64,000 nucleotides of DNA from Ichthyophthirius multifiliis (GCF_000220395.1 NW_004086177.1:1-64000), one strand, 5' to 3'. Shown: positions 1-13,218, counted from the first letter of the stretch. The notes: generated by a model not told the origin, from the letters alone. A program made the numbers and translations.

Positions 1-22
1 TATATATATATATATATATATA
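1..22. repeat. (TA)n dinucleotide run at window edge
   Basis: Pure TA alternation at the very start of the window. Similar runs recur in introns and spacers. It does not resemble a ciliate telomere repeat (no G/C runs), so the edge is a cut, not a chromosome end. Confidence 0.9.
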
Positions 23-89
23 AATATATATATATATATTTTAAATTATAAATATTTTTTATTTATAATTTAAATAATAAGTTTAATAT

Positions 90-587
90 ATGAATAAATT
101 ATTATGTTTTTTATTATTTTTAATATTTTTATAATAAATAAACTCTTTAGATGCTTTTTAATTAGATAAATGTGTATAAAATTGTTAACCATGTATATAA
201 TCATGTTAAGAAATGGATGTAGAGGACGATTATTTATCCTGCTATGATAATTGCAAAAATAATCAATGTATAGAAGCTTGCTAAATACTTAGCTAATTTG
301 ATTAATAACATATGAATTGTATATAATATTGCGAAGCATTTTAATGCGATTAAGAATGTTAAAATTCATAAAAAATATTTGATTAATGTTTTGAAACAAA
401 TAAATTAAAAATAAGTAATATTTATTAATACTAAGATTTATTTCAAATAACATGTGCAAGCTAAAATAATAAATTATAATTATTAAAAAATTGTATTGGA
501 TAATGTTATTCAATAGAAAATAATAAAGATAATTTAAAATTTGTTTTTCTCTATTTCTTTTTAATTTTTATTATTATTTAAATATGA
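90..587 (+). CDS. Secreted cysteine-rich protein, three four-Cys units
   Basis: Single-exon frame of 165 codons in the ciliate code, ATG at 90 and TGA at 585-587. Residues 1-17 are strongly hydrophobic after MNK and look like a signal peptide. The mature part carries a repeated cysteine pattern: Cys at about 28/32/35/39, 51/55/60/64 and 77/81/86/90, that is C-x3-C-x2/4-C-x3-C repeated three times, then more scattered Cys. The last about 17 residues are hydrophobic and could be a membrane anchor or GPI signal. Such architecture is common in ciliate surface and secreted proteins, but I recognise no named family. Spaced twin Cx3C pairs also occur in small TIM/CHCH proteins, yet the signal peptide argues for the secretory route. 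Codon use matches neighbours. The ATG at 213 is an alternative start but would lose the signal peptide and the first Cys unit. Confidence 0.75.
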
Positions 588-715
588 AAAAGTATATATA
601 TTGAAAAAATATGTTTTAGTATGATTATTCAATATAAATAAAACAATTATTTGAAAAAAAATAATAACAAATGTAAATAAAATGAAAAATATAATTTTAA
701 AATATAAAATTTTCT

Positions 716-2876
716 TCATTATTAATCTTAATCTTAATCTTAGTCTTCTTCTTAAACTTAATTTTATTCTTCATATAAATCACTTTCATCATTTTGATCA
801 TTATTCTAGTATTCTCCATCCTATTCTTAATTGTATTCTACTTACTATTAATCATATTCTTATTATTACTCGTAATCTTCTTAATTTTAATTATACTCTT
901 AATCATTCTCATTTTCTTAGTTTTCATTTATATTATTTTAATCAATATTAAATAAATGTAAATTTTCAGTAAATAATTATTTAAATTATTCCTTTATTTA
1001 ATATATATATATATATATATAAATAAAAAAAATTACTAGTTCATTATTTATTCTTTCATTTTCTTCAGTTAAGATATTTTTTTCTTCATTCATATGTTAA
1101 AACAAAGATTTGAATTTTTCTATTAATTCTTCCATTTTTTATATTTCTAAGTCTTTTAATTAAATATTTTCACCCACTTTAATAAATAAAATAATAATAA
1201 AATATGTATATATAAATTGTATATAAAAAGCTTTATAACTTTATTTTATTATTTTATCTTTTTATTCATTTTATTCTTCGATTTCAATTATTTTTTATTC
1301 CATTAAATTCTCTACATCTTTTTATTCGACTTCATTTTGAATTTTTTCATTTAAAAATTTCAAGATTTCTGGATTTTCTTAGATCGTTTTTATTAGAGGG
1401 TCATCTGCAAATTAAGTTTGAAGTTATAATATTTTTTCTTAAGATTCTTTTAATAAAAATTCAAATTCATTTAGTTTCTCTTCATACTCTTATTTTATTT
1501 AATTTAGCTATTCATTCATTTAAATATACTATTATTCAAATTCATTTTATTATTAATTTAATTAATCTTAAAGTTAAACATTTTTCTGATTTTCCAGTTT
1601 TAATAAGACAATTTACTCATTTAACTATTATTTTATAATTAATTTTTTAATTGCTTATCAAAAAGTAATTTTTATTTTTTTAATATTACTTAATATTCGA
1701 GTTTTTTCTTTTCTTCTTCAAATTGTTTTTATGCTTAAAGCATTAATTATTAATGTTCTTATTATTATTATTTTATTTATTCACAACATTTATGTTCGAT
1801 CATTTTTTATTATTATTCCATATTTTCAATCTTTTATATTAAATATAATATTTGTTAAAAAATATTAAAAAAAAAAAAACTTATTTTTGATATAATTTGT
1901 TATTTTAAGTTAATTCTTATATTTCTTTTTTTAGTCTTTCTTCATTTTAATTTTTGATTTCTTATTAATTTTATTGATTAATTTGTTATGTTTTTGCCTA
2001 TATTGGCTCTTCAACTTTCTATTCATATTTACTTTCAATATTTTATGTTAATATATTATATCTATTCTCTTAATAAGTTTATCTATTTTCTTAAAGATTT
2101 TATATATTGTCTTAATGATTTTATCTAGTTTCTTCATTTTTCTATCTATATTCTTAATGATTTTTTTTATTTTCAAAATAATTTTATTTATTTTCTTAAT
2201 AATTTTGTTTATTTTCTTAAAAAACTTATTTATCTTCTAAATAATTTTATTATATCTATTAATTATTTTATTTATTTTTATAATTGTTATTTTTATTTTC
2301 TTAGTAGTTTTATTTATTTTCTTGATAATTTTATTTACTTTCTTAATAATTTTATCTTTTTTCTTAAATGCTTTATATATTTTATTAATAGTTTTATTTT
2401 GAAGATAAATTTCTATCACTAAAATTAGTTTCATTATCAATATATTATAAATTGTTTTCAATATTTTAATAGTTATTTAAATGACTATATTAATAACTAA
2501 TATTTAATTTTTCATTTAAATCTTATATTTTTTTCATTATTTCACTTTTTCTTTATTCTCTTTCTCTTTTTTCAACATCAACATTAGTAGATTATTAAGA
2601 AGGTAAAGTATTTCCATAATTAATTAAGACTTTATAACTTTCAGTTTTTTCTATGTTTAATTTAATTTTTTCAAAGATTCTTCAAGTAGTTAATTTTTTC
2701 CTATATAAATTATGAAAATTATATATTTATTTTTAAAAAATAAAAATACTTTTTATTTCATTCAAATCATTTTATTTATAAACATAATTATGTTTTTAAT
2801 TTTTTTAATTACTCGAATTATTCAATTCTTAGCTTTTTGCTTTTTTTATTTCATTTTCTTATTAAGCAGACTTCAT
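716..2876 (-). CDS. Coiled-coil protein with 7-residue tandem repeat
   Basis: Multi-exon gene on the minus strand. ATG at 2874-2876 (MKSAQQENEIKKAKSQEL), TGA at 716-718. I had to place several GT...AG introns to keep frame, among them about 49 nt (near 1860), 65 nt (near 1640), about 64 nt (near 2600) and about 49 nt (near 2700). The product is almost entirely Glu/Gln/Lys/Asn-rich and predicted coiled coil. Residues encoded around 2.07-2.40 kb form about 14 degenerate copies of QNYQENK. Downstream are runs such as EEKLNEFEFLLKESQEKI, then an acidic Gln/Asp/Glu tail ending in repeated QD. No enzymatic motif is visible. A structural or cytoskeletal role is only an inference. Intron borders are by eye and the exact protein length is uncertain. 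Confidence 0.65.
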
Positions 2877-4517
2877 TAACTTTTTCTATATTTCTGCTTT
2901 AAATTTTTAGAAAGTTATTTTTTAAAAATATTATTTAAATTACAATCTTTATTTAATTTTGTATAATTTGGACTGTAAAGTTAATGAGATTGCTAAGCTG
3001 GTTTTAAATAACTTGAGTAATCTTAAAAAATAAACATTTTTTTATATTTTAGATCTTATAATATATAAAAATTGTTTTACATGTATATGATTACATTTTT
3101 ATAATTTTTTCTCAGGATTTTTTTAGTTTCTTTTTATTTATTAATATATATTTAAATAAAATTTAAAATCGAAAAAAATAAATAAAATAAGTATAATTGA
3201 ATTTTCTATTATTATACAAAATAAAGACAAATATAAATTAAAAATAAAAAGCAAATCAAATTATATTATTAAAATTTGAAACAAAAAATATTTTTATATA
3301 TAATTTGGCTTTATAAATTAAAGATAACTATTATGACTTTATTTATCAAATTATATAGAATAGATTGTTTAATATTTATTAAAATCTAAATTTATACAAA
3401 ATATAGTTAATATTGCATTTATATTTATAATTAGCATTTGGAAAAAATACCGATATATATTTTTAATATTTTGTATTAATTTTTTCATTTTCAAATAAAG
3501 GAGTTATTTATTATTCTAATATTTTTTATAAAGAATAAGTTTTTAATAAAACTTGTTAATGTATTTACCTTTTTCATCATTTTTATTTTATAATAATATT
3601 TTAAAAGTTTTTATAATAAGTAGCTAAAATTACTATTAAATTTAGAGTTAGATTATTTATATTATTTAGGAAATGCTCTATATCTAATTATTGATATTAT
3701 ATTTTTATTTATTTTTCTCTGAATTAATTATTTCTTCTATATTTGATTACTTAGAAAAAAATTTTACCAAGTAAATATATTATAAGTATATTTAGGTTAA
3801 TTTTTACTTTTATTAGAATCAATTTTAGATGAAGAATTTTTACTTAATAATTCTTTATCTTCGAAACTGTTTATTTTTAGGAATTTACTAATAATATAAT
3901 AATTATTATTTTTATTTAATTTTTAATAATAAATTTCTTATAATGTTAATTATTTGTTGAATAACTACTATCAATATTCCTTTACAAATAAAACAATGTT
4001 CATATATTATCAATTTTCAAATAAAAAGTTTATTTTATCGTTTTTTCCTCAAATAAAAATATTATCATTATATTTATTTTTATACTTTAAATTATTATAA
4101 AAATAAAAATTATATTATTTATTATTTAATATATTATATAGTTTTGATTTTTTAATTGTTTTTGAAAAAATAATTTATTTATTTTATTTTCTAAATAAAC
4201 AAAAAACTCATATTAATCTATAAAAAGTTTACTTGTTTATTTATTTTATTAATTAATTAGTAATAAAATTAAATATTAACATTAATATAATATATTTTTT
4301 AAATAAATATATTAATAAATATATATTTATATTAAAAAAATAAAAAAAAAATCTATATAATTATAAGTATTTAGATATTTTTTTTAGAATAATTATCAAC
4401 TTATTATATATGTAAAAAAAAATTTTTTTTACTTAATAAATTTAAATAATTTTTTTTACTAATAATATATATTACAAATATTTGTAAAATATTAAATTTA
4501 ACAAAAAAATTTTAAAA
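2877..4517. other. AT-rich spacer
   Basis: No frame with coding-like codon use found on either strand. It holds A/T homopolymers and short TA runs. The first few hundred bases presumably contain the promoter of the coiled-coil gene. The part next to 4518 would hold the RPL35 3' region. Confidence 0.5.
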
Positions 4518-5111
4518 TCAAGCTCTTAAAGCATATTTTCTAAGACCAAAGTTATCTCTTACTTTTTAAATTCTTTAAAGAACTGCACTTCTTTATTTTT
4601 TTGTGAGTTTTCTTCTAATTGCTCTTGTTTTTTTAATTCTAATATCTAATGGCTTTAAAGATTTTCCTTTGAATTCACTTTTGACTGCACTTCTTCTTTT
4701 TTCATTAATGACAGTCAAATATTTAGCAATTGATTTTCTTACTAACTATTTTAAATAAATAAATCTTTAAAAAATAAAAGCTAATAATATAAATAAATAT
4801 TTTTGTTTTTAAAATAAACAAAACAGAAAAAAAACAAAAAAATAATAATTTTTTTATAAATATTAAAATCATTTAGTTTTTTATATAGATAATCAATAAA
4901 TGATTTTTAATTTATTAATACAAATAATAATATATATATATATATATATATATAATAAAATTACTTTAATTTTTCCTAATTTGTTTGCTGTACCACCAGC
5001 AATTTTTGCAACTCTTAATTAAGAAAGTTCGTCTTAAAGTTTTTACAAATCAGTTGTAAGTTAACTTTCGTTTTATGGTCTAAGCTTATGAACTCTAACT
5101 TTTTTATCCAT
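4518..5111 (-). CDS. RPL35: 60S ribosomal protein L35 (uL29)
   Basis: Two exons, 5111-4965 (49 codons) and 4745-4518, joined across a 219-nt GT...AG intron at 4746-4964. They give a 124-residue protein, the normal size for eukaryotic uL29. The start [11 protein letters not shown] and the motif [16 protein letters not shown], followed by [30 protein letters not shown] and a basic tail [11 protein letters not shown], match the family throughout. uL29 sits at the peptide exit tunnel of the large subunit and helps dock SRP and the nascent-chain complex. TAA is read as Gln several times (for example RPQNESQ), and the only stop is TGA at 4518-4520, so this gene fixes the genetic code for the window. 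The intron falls after codon 49 and contains a long TA run. Confidence 0.96.
4746..4964 (-). other. RPL35 intron (219 nt)
   Basis: GT donor at 4963-4964 and AG acceptor at 4746-4747, read on the minus strand. Removing it restores a continuous uL29 frame. It is the longest intron placed with confidence and carries a (TA)n run. Confidence 0.9.
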
Positions 5112-8100
5112 TTTGTAATTTTGTAATTTTTTTTTTTTATTTTGTATTTTTTTTTTTTTTTTTCTTCTTTATTATAAATTTATATGTATTTTATTTATAT
5201 ATTTATTTAATTTTTTTAATTTTTTTTTGTTATTTTAGCCCTAAATAAACAAAAATAATTTAATTAAATGAATGTAAAAATATTATTTGTATAAATATTT
5301 ATAATTTACTAAATATAATACATAAAAAAATTAATTATTGTATATTTTATTAAATGTTATTTAATGAATAATAATAATTGTAAATGTAATTTTATATATT
5401 AATGTGTTTATTTAAAGCAATCTAATTTTATTTTTTAAAACACTGATTTATATAAATGTTTTAATTATAGGTAATAAAAATAATTCACTATAATATTTAA
5501 TATTTTTAAATTTCTATATATTTGAAAAGATAAAATAAGAAAGAAAAATACATTTTCCATTTTACAAAAACAACAAATACTAATCAAATATGATTAAACT
5601 CACAAAGTTAATCTATATTTTAATTTATATAAAAATAAATATTAAATTTAAATAGGAAGATTAGAGAAATTAATAAATATTTCTTAGTATAATACTGAAC
5701 ATTACATACAGTATTATTATTATAATCCTATATATTTTTAATTTAATATTGTTGTTTATTTATGAAATCCTGAATTAAAATCAAAATAAAGCAATAAGAA
5801 TTTAAGTATAATCAAATGATTTATTTAATAATAATGTAATTTTAATTTAAGATAATAAAATAATACCTTATATATTAAAAAAAATATTAATTATATTTAT
5901 AAATCCGAAACTCACAAATTTTCGAAATGAAAAATATTTATACCGAAGAAAAAAATTTATATAATAAATAATTTTACAAATATATAACATAAAATTAATT
6001 ATAAAAAAAAATTACTAAATTCTTGTTATTTTAATTTTTCTTCTGAAAATTTTAAGTATTTTTGAATAATATTTTTAACAATCTTTATTTATTTATTGGT
6101 TTGCAAAAAATATTAATTAGATTATAATACTTTTAATATTTAAAAGAAAACTATTTTTTTTAAAAAATAAAATATAAAGATTTGTTTTTTTTATTTTATA
6201 TTTTAAATTAATAGAATTATTCAATGATATTATGGAAAAAATGTATTTTATTTCTAAAATACATATATTTTTAAATTTCTTGAATTCTTAAATATTTATT
6301 TCTTAGTTTTTATGATTTTTTAATTAAATATCTTAGTTTAAATCAAAATTAATTTATTTTAGCTTTTAAATAAATTAATAAAAAAAACTAGATAAATTTC
6401 TTTAGAAAAAAATATGTTTTTCTAACCATAGATTTATCTTCCACTAGAAATAATAATAATCTTACTTTTTATTTTTATATTTTTGGGGATATAAGATATT
6501 GTGATTGGAGGTATATTTGAAGCTATTGCGAATTCTAATATACTAACTAATGATTTTCTAAGAAGTTATTTTAAAATTAATAAAGAAAATCGAAAAGCTA
6601 AATTATAAAAAAATAAAGAAAGATTAAAATTTAATATAATAAATAAAAATTTTAAAATAATAAATGTAAATTATAATTTAATTTAGTAATGAAATTAAAT
6701 AAAATGAAAAGCCTAATTTTTATTAAAGAAATCCAAACTAATTTTTCTATTTAATTGAGTTTTTTTTTTTCAGAATAGATATTTGAACTATTTTTATGTA
6801 AAAATAAGCATTATTTAAAATTGATCTTTTCCTTATTAAACCTTCTATTTATTTAGCGTAATTTATTAAATTTTATTGTTTGATTGCATATTAAGTTACC
6901 TTCTTTTTTTATACTTTGCTTATATAGTTTTTAAAATCGAGATATTTTACTGTTTTGTGTTTTTTAAATAAAAGAATTTTTTTAATTATTAACATTTTTA
7001 CTTTTTTTTAGTAATTAAACAAAACAATATACACATAAACAAAATTTTGTTAAAATATAAGATAAAATAAAACATGAAAATAGAATAAAAAATATATAAT
7101 TATATTATAAAAAATTAAAGTATATTGATTTTCATAATTTTTAAATAATTACATTTTATTTATAATTATTTTATTAAGGTATATTTTATTATTAGTCCAT
7201 TTATTAATTTGGGTTTTAGATATATTATTAAATTTTGATATTTTAATTATTTTCATAACTACAATAAAGCTATTTTCTAATAATATCATTATTTTCTAAT
7301 CCAATACTTTATTAGTGTCTTTTTACATTTAAATCAGTTTCATTATAATTGTATTTATCTTTCTAAAGATTATAATGGTTATTGTCAATATTATATAGTT
7401 TATTTTCTTTTTATTTAATGTTAAGCCTAAATTATTATTATTTTATATTTTTTAAATTTAATTTATATTTTAATTATTGTTATTATTCATAAAATCATAA
7501 TTACTGACATTAAATTAATTTAGTTAATTATTAAAATATAAAAAATTATTATTTATAAATTAAAATTAATTTATAGGATATTGATTATTATGAAAGAGTT
7601 AATTATTTATTTGATTATTATATTATTATTTTACATATTTTCTATATAATATATTATTTGATAATTATAATATAAATACTTTTTTTTTATATTATTTTTA
7701 CTTTTTAACTTTATTTTTGCAATTTATAGATGAGAAATCTGGTTAATTGAAATAGTATGTTTAAGATTAATTTTCATTTATTGCTATAGTATCTTTAGTA
7801 GATTATTAATCACTTATTTAATTTTAGGAATATAAAAATTAATTCAAATAGTAATTTTTTTAATTTTCAATTTGAAATTCTTTACTTATTTCATTTATAT
7901 TTTTCAAAAATTAATTATTTCTAAAATTCTTTTTATGTTAGATAGAATCAACATGCTAAATTATTAATTAATTAAAATAATAAAAATAAATTTAATTTTA
8001 TAGTTAAATATATTTAATATTTTACATTTTGATATTATTCATATGAAAACCTACATACACAACAATAATTGTGTCTTTTTCCAGGTTTTGGTTATAATAA

Positions 8101-8557
8101 AACAAATTTTTATTTAGCAAATTCTTTTTTCTCCATATGTTCTTTTTAAAATCTTTAATCATTTTTTAAATAATATGACTAGTAAAATTAAATTAATATC
8201 AATCATAACAATTTTTTTTTTAAAAAAAGGAAAAATATATTATTAAATATATACTTTATCAATTTCCAAAAGAAAAGTCGGCATATGAGGTTTATTATCA
8301 TTATTTAATTTTGGAATAATGCTTAAACTATTATTTTTATAAAAAATTAATTATGAAAGAAAAAATATAAATAATATAAATAAATTTTTTATAGATATAT
8401 AAGAAATAATTATCAAAATACATATTTTGATTATATATGATTAATAATTTGTATATATATTTATTTATAATATATTACTTTTGCTAAGGTTAAAAATTTA
8501 CTACAACTATATTTTAATAATAGCAATAACTTGACTTAGGTTTTATAATAAAAATGT
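5112..8557. other. AT-rich spacer with one possible short coding remnant
   Basis: Long stretch with no convincing gene. Around 6480-6690 (+) a frame reads DIVIGGIFEAIANSN then a Lys/Asn-rich tail. Its base composition is less AT-biased than its surroundings, but it has no clear start and no recognisable family, so it may be a gene fragment. A short pair aaaacct / aggtttt near 8045-8090 could form a weak hairpin. The promoter of RPL35 should lie just above 5111. Confidence 0.4.
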
Positions 8558-8855
8558 TCATTTTAGATATTTTTGTTTAGCTTATCTTTTTTTCAGCATT
8601 TTATCTTTTTTAAATATAAAAATATATAAAAAAAAAATTGCAATTCAAAGAATATTTTAAAAATAAATGATTTTTTTTATTATTTTTCTAATTACTTAAA
8701 CAAAAAATATCAAAAATATAAATAAAAAATTACTTAAGACCATATTATGAATTTAACTCAGATTAATTTACTATTTTAGATTTATTCTTAGAACCTTTTG
8801 GTCTTCCTTTTTTTCTTTTGTTTTACTCAATAATAACTAGGTTAAAATTGTTCAT
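8558..8855 (-). CDS. Possible small AT-hook protein
   Basis: ATG at 8853-8855 opens a frame with an AT-hook core: KRKKGRPKGSKNKSK at about residues 13-27. The GRP core flanked by basic residues is what binds the minor groove of AT-rich DNA. After about 43 codons the frame meets a donor-like GTAATT. A GT...AG intron would join it to a lysine-rich end that stops at TGA 8558-8560 (MLKKRQAKQKYLK). Without an intron a TGA occurs slightly earlier. Either way the product is under 100 residues. The AT-hook is seen directly; the exon structure and expression are inferred. A DNA-architecture protein would suit such an AT-rich genome. Confidence 0.4.
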
Positions 8856-10005
8856 TTTTTTTTTTTTTCTTTTTCTTAAAATAGTAAAAATAAATATATA
8901 TATATAAAGTATATTTAATTTATATAAGTATATTTATAAAATAAATTATGAGTATATTTATATTTTTTTATTCATAAAAATAATTAATTTAATATTTTTT
9001 TCTTTTTAAGTTAATTAATTATTGAAAAAAATTATTATTTTATAATATTTATTATTTATTTATAATTAAAACAAACATTTATATATGAAAAGTTATTGTG
9101 TTATCATTTTAAATTTTATTTTTATATTTAATATATTTATTTTTATTAATGTTTTTTATATATTTTTTTTTTTACAGAATTAAGTTTTATTACTCTTTTA
9201 AAAAATAAAGGTTATTAAAAAAAAGCAAATATATAAAATAATTAGAAGAAAAAATTAAATTTAAAGTTAATTAAGTATAGATTTTTTAATAATACAAAAT
9301 TTAAAAAAAATAAACTATATAATAATAATTATTTTTAAAATGCAGTATAAAGTATATAAAATAAATTTTTAAGATAAATGGAAATTAATAAGTAATTTTA
9401 CATTTAAAAAGCTTTTTTACATAGAATTTAATATCCATATAGTATATATGAATTTTACTTATTATTTTATATAAAGAATATTTTTATTTTTTTAAAAAAA
9501 ATTTTCTATAAAAAAAAAAAAATTATTATAAAATTTATTAATAAATTAAATTCCATCTAATTATTTAAATATACCAAAATAATTTAAAGTTAAAAAAACA
9601 TTTTAAAAAGCATAGAATAAGTATACAAATAAAAAATGTTATAATAATATATAATACATTGAAAATATTTAATTTTAAATTTTGCAAAATATTCTCTATT
9701 ACACTGTATATTATATACAATATATAATTATACTCTGTTCCTAAAAATAAATATTTTTTTTAGTTAATATATATATAATAAATATATATAATGATATAAA
9801 ATATAAATATACTCCTTTTTATTTTTAAATAATTTTAAGTATTTTTTGCAATATTAAATTAATCTTAAAAATTATTCGATATTATTTTATGTTCTTAAGT
9901 TCCTTTTATTTTCTGTTTAATTTTAATAATTAATTAATGCATGATTTCTAGTAGCAGGATTTTTTCTTTCATAATCATTATCAAATCTCAAAATAAAGTT
10001 TAGAT
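8856..10005. other. AT-rich spacer
   Basis: Nothing coding-like seen. It contains A- and T-homopolymers and TA-rich stretches on both strands. Confidence 0.5.
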
Positions 10006-12101
10006 TCAGAATAAGTACTAATAGAATTCCTTTAATAAGAAAAATATAATCAGTAATTTATTACATACAAAGTAGCATAATTACAACTGGAATTCCAAAA
10101 ATGCAAGCTTTGCTTTATCTATGTATAATCTTAATTCCCATTAAAAGAAAAAATATCTAAAAGAGTGAAGAACAATACAATAATTTAGCATTTCTATAGT
10201 TTTATCAGATAATTTTTTACATATGCTTTCTTTAACTATTCTCCTAAAATTAAGGTTATATTTATCTATATAATAATACATAATGAGACTGAGACATAAA
10301 AGAATTGTAGGACAATAAAAAAATGTAAACCATATTGTTTTCATGATATCTGCATATCTTTTTCCCATAAAATATTCGGAAAATTCTATTAAAGTATTAG
10401 CTCTTGTTAGGTCAAACTTGATTAATTACCTTTTTTTTTAAGTTCATTTTTTCTTTTAAAGAGTTTTATTGTTACCCAAGGGTCTATTAAGCATACTAAA
10501 TATGGCACAAAAAAATTCATAACAAACGCAAGAAACTCTTAATAAATTATTCCTCCTCCGATTCCGTAATAGTTATGAAAAAGTATTCAACACAAAATGT
10601 TATTAATAATGTATTTATAAATAGGGCAAAAGTTAACCTTGATACATAAGAAATATTAAGTTATGTTTTTACGAACAATTTCTCTTTATCAACTATGTGA
10701 GAAAGATTATTAAATTAATTTATGAATTATTATATACTTTTCCGTGTTTTTTAAGAGTATTTTCATACGTATGCTCTGTTTATATTGATTATTAGTGAGA
10801 AATAAATGCAATTGCTCCAAAAGTGCAACATGATAATATAACCTTTTATTCTTACTTTTATATGATCTTTCACTTTACATGAATAAATTATCAATCTATA
10901 TCATTTGGTTCTGGAGCTTGTTCAATAAATAAGTGCCTTTCTTACAAACATAAAGAATTATTATATATTTAAGACTTACTTACCATCATTAAAATAATAA
11001 AGGAATTACTTCCATTTGTTTTTTGGATTATTTTGTAAAGCTTTGCCTTTTTCATTTCATGTTTAAAAGCTTAGTAATGCGATACCAGCAAATTTCGAAG
11101 TGTCTTTTTATATTTGAATTTCTTTGTTTTCTAATCCTAGTGTAATTAACTATATTTCTTAATTAATTTATTTAATTTAAGTGTTTTCTAAATCAGATTT
11201 TTTATTTAGCATTTACTTTTAATTTGATTAATGATCTATATATTCTAATTAGTTAGTATTACACTAAGATATCATTATTTACTTCTATTTATTTATTATG
11301 AACTGATTAACTTATAAATAGGCTTTTTATTGTTTCTAAAGGATTTTAAAGTTCATGAGATATATTAAATACAATAACACTAAAGTTAGATGGAGTTGAA
11401 TTTTTTTGATCTACTTCTGCTTCAATTGATTTTTATACTTTTCTAAAAAAAAATCCTAGAATTATTTAGATAAAAACAGCAGTAGTAAAAAAACTAATTT
11501 TTCTTTATTATTAGAATTATTTAATTAATTAATTTGCGATAGAAAAAATTACAAACTCATTTTTTGCATATGGAGCTATAAAATTTGGATCAGGATGGAG
11601 TTTGTTTTCTTCTATTTTTTGATGGAATTTTTCTATACTGCTGTAGCAATATTACCCTTAATAATTATATACTTTATTTGGAATAACTTGAATTAAAAAT
11701 AGAAAAGTCAACATAATTATACTAAACTTTAAATAATTAATAAATAAAGGAAATCCTGAACTCATAAAATCTAACTATTTCTTATCAGAGATAATGCATA
11801 TTTACATGCAATTTCCCAATCTGGTGGTATTTTTAGCATATCATAGTATAGGGCGAATATTCTAAATTTAAAGCTGGAGATATATTATTATTTGAAATTT
11901 TTAAGAAATATTAATCACAGGCGCATTTTTTTTTTTTAAGGACGTTACAATTTTAATAAAATATTTTACGATTGATTGAGCTGGTTAAACTACCTAGCTA
12001 TTTTAATCAATAAAGCTTGTTAATTTCATCATATCAGCATTTTTATAATTAATTTTCTTTTTTTTATTGTAAGAAAATAATATTGGTGGCTTATCGTACA
12101 T
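10006..12101 (-). pseudogene. CSC1/OSCA (TMEM63, DUF221)-type channel gene, frame interrupted
   Basis: Minus-strand gene, first ATG 12099-12101 (MYDKPPILFSYNKKKK), last TGA 10006-10008. Family landmarks appear in order. There is an N-terminal membrane segment (FPLFINYLKFSIIM), a cytosolic domain opening (NSTPSNFSVIVFNISHEL), the EQAPEPNDID signature, the segment RLTFALFINTLLITF, then YGIGGGIIYQEFLAFV and a pore region ending RYADIMKTIWFTFFY and YYYIDKYNL. These proteins are mechanosensitive or osmosensitive cation channels of the plasma or lysosomal membrane. Some frame changes are explained by 16-46 nt introns. A TGA falls exactly where the family has Trp after APEP-x-DI-x, and two changes sit in homopolymers (five T near 10575, nine A at 10432-10440) with no intron. 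I read this as a decaying gene, though consensus errors are possible. Confidence 0.6.
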
Positions 12102-13184
12102 CAAGTACTTAAATTTCTGTTTAAACTTTTATTTTTTTAAGCTTATTGTCTCCAAAATTTTTAATTTATGATATTGAAATTTTTTTATAAAATAATATAA
12201 TATAAAAATAATATTATTAATTAATATTATATTAAATTTTATAGTTATTAAATATAAATATATCTTTAATTAAATAAAAATGTGGAATATATACATATCA
12301 TATTAGCAGAAATTTAATACAATAGCAATATAAAAATAATTAAAAAAATTGTATTTTAAAATGAATGTTAATATCTTATTTATTATTAAGATTAATAGAC
12401 TTTTGTTCTTTAAATTATGGGAAATAAACAAATAATTAATTATTTAAAAATTAATTTTGAAAATATTTTTAAAAAAGAATTTTAATATTTTTTATTTTAA
12501 AAAAAAATATTTTATAAAAAGGTATAATAATTATTCAATGCAAATAATTAATAAATAAAGTAAACAATTAAAATTTAAAACTATTTTTTATAAAAATTAC
12601 ATGTAATGTTATTTATTAAATGAAAATAATATAGTAAAAAATGTAATACTACTATTAAATTTATAAATATTAATAATGAATATAATTAAAAAATTAAATT
12701 AAATTATGATAATTTAAATTTATATTAATTTTTTATTTATTTAAATATATAAAATTTTATCATTTATTTATTATTGATTTCTAGCTTTTTATATTTAAAA
12801 TATATTATCTACTTAAATTTTTGTCAATTTTTTGTTTGAAGAACAGCTGAAAATTTTTAACATTAAAAGAATTAAATTAACTATTTTAAGAAACTAAATA
12901 ATCTTTTTATGAATCAAGATTTTTTTAATAATATAAATATTAAAAACATTCAGATTTATTAAATTAAATAAAAAAAGAACAACTAAAATTAATATAATAG
13001 AAAATGAACTTTTTTTTATTTTTTTTCAGAAAATTAGTTTAATTAAATAAAAATTTAGAATGTTTATATTTATAATTAAATTTTATATTTTTGATTTCAA
13101 AAATGATAATTATTTTATTTATTTATTTTTAATATAAATAAAAGCACTATATCAAAAATTTGTTTTAAAAAACATATTTTATAT

Positions 13185-13218
<34 letters not shown>

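Noticed and set aside
1-40. Telomere at the left edge
   Set aside because: Only TA repeats. No G/C-containing ciliate telomere repeat (such as GGGGTT or GGGTTT) is present.
2237-2461. Lys/Ile-rich minus-strand ORF in the standard code
   Set aside because: Out-of-frame reading of the 21-bp repeat. The ciliate-code frame gives the QNYQENK heptads and continues on both sides.
10006-12101. TGA decoded as Trp genome-wide
   Set aside because: Intact genes in the window (Kelch, DNase II, granule matrix, katanin) encode Trp with TGG and end in TGA. One damaged gene is weak evidence.
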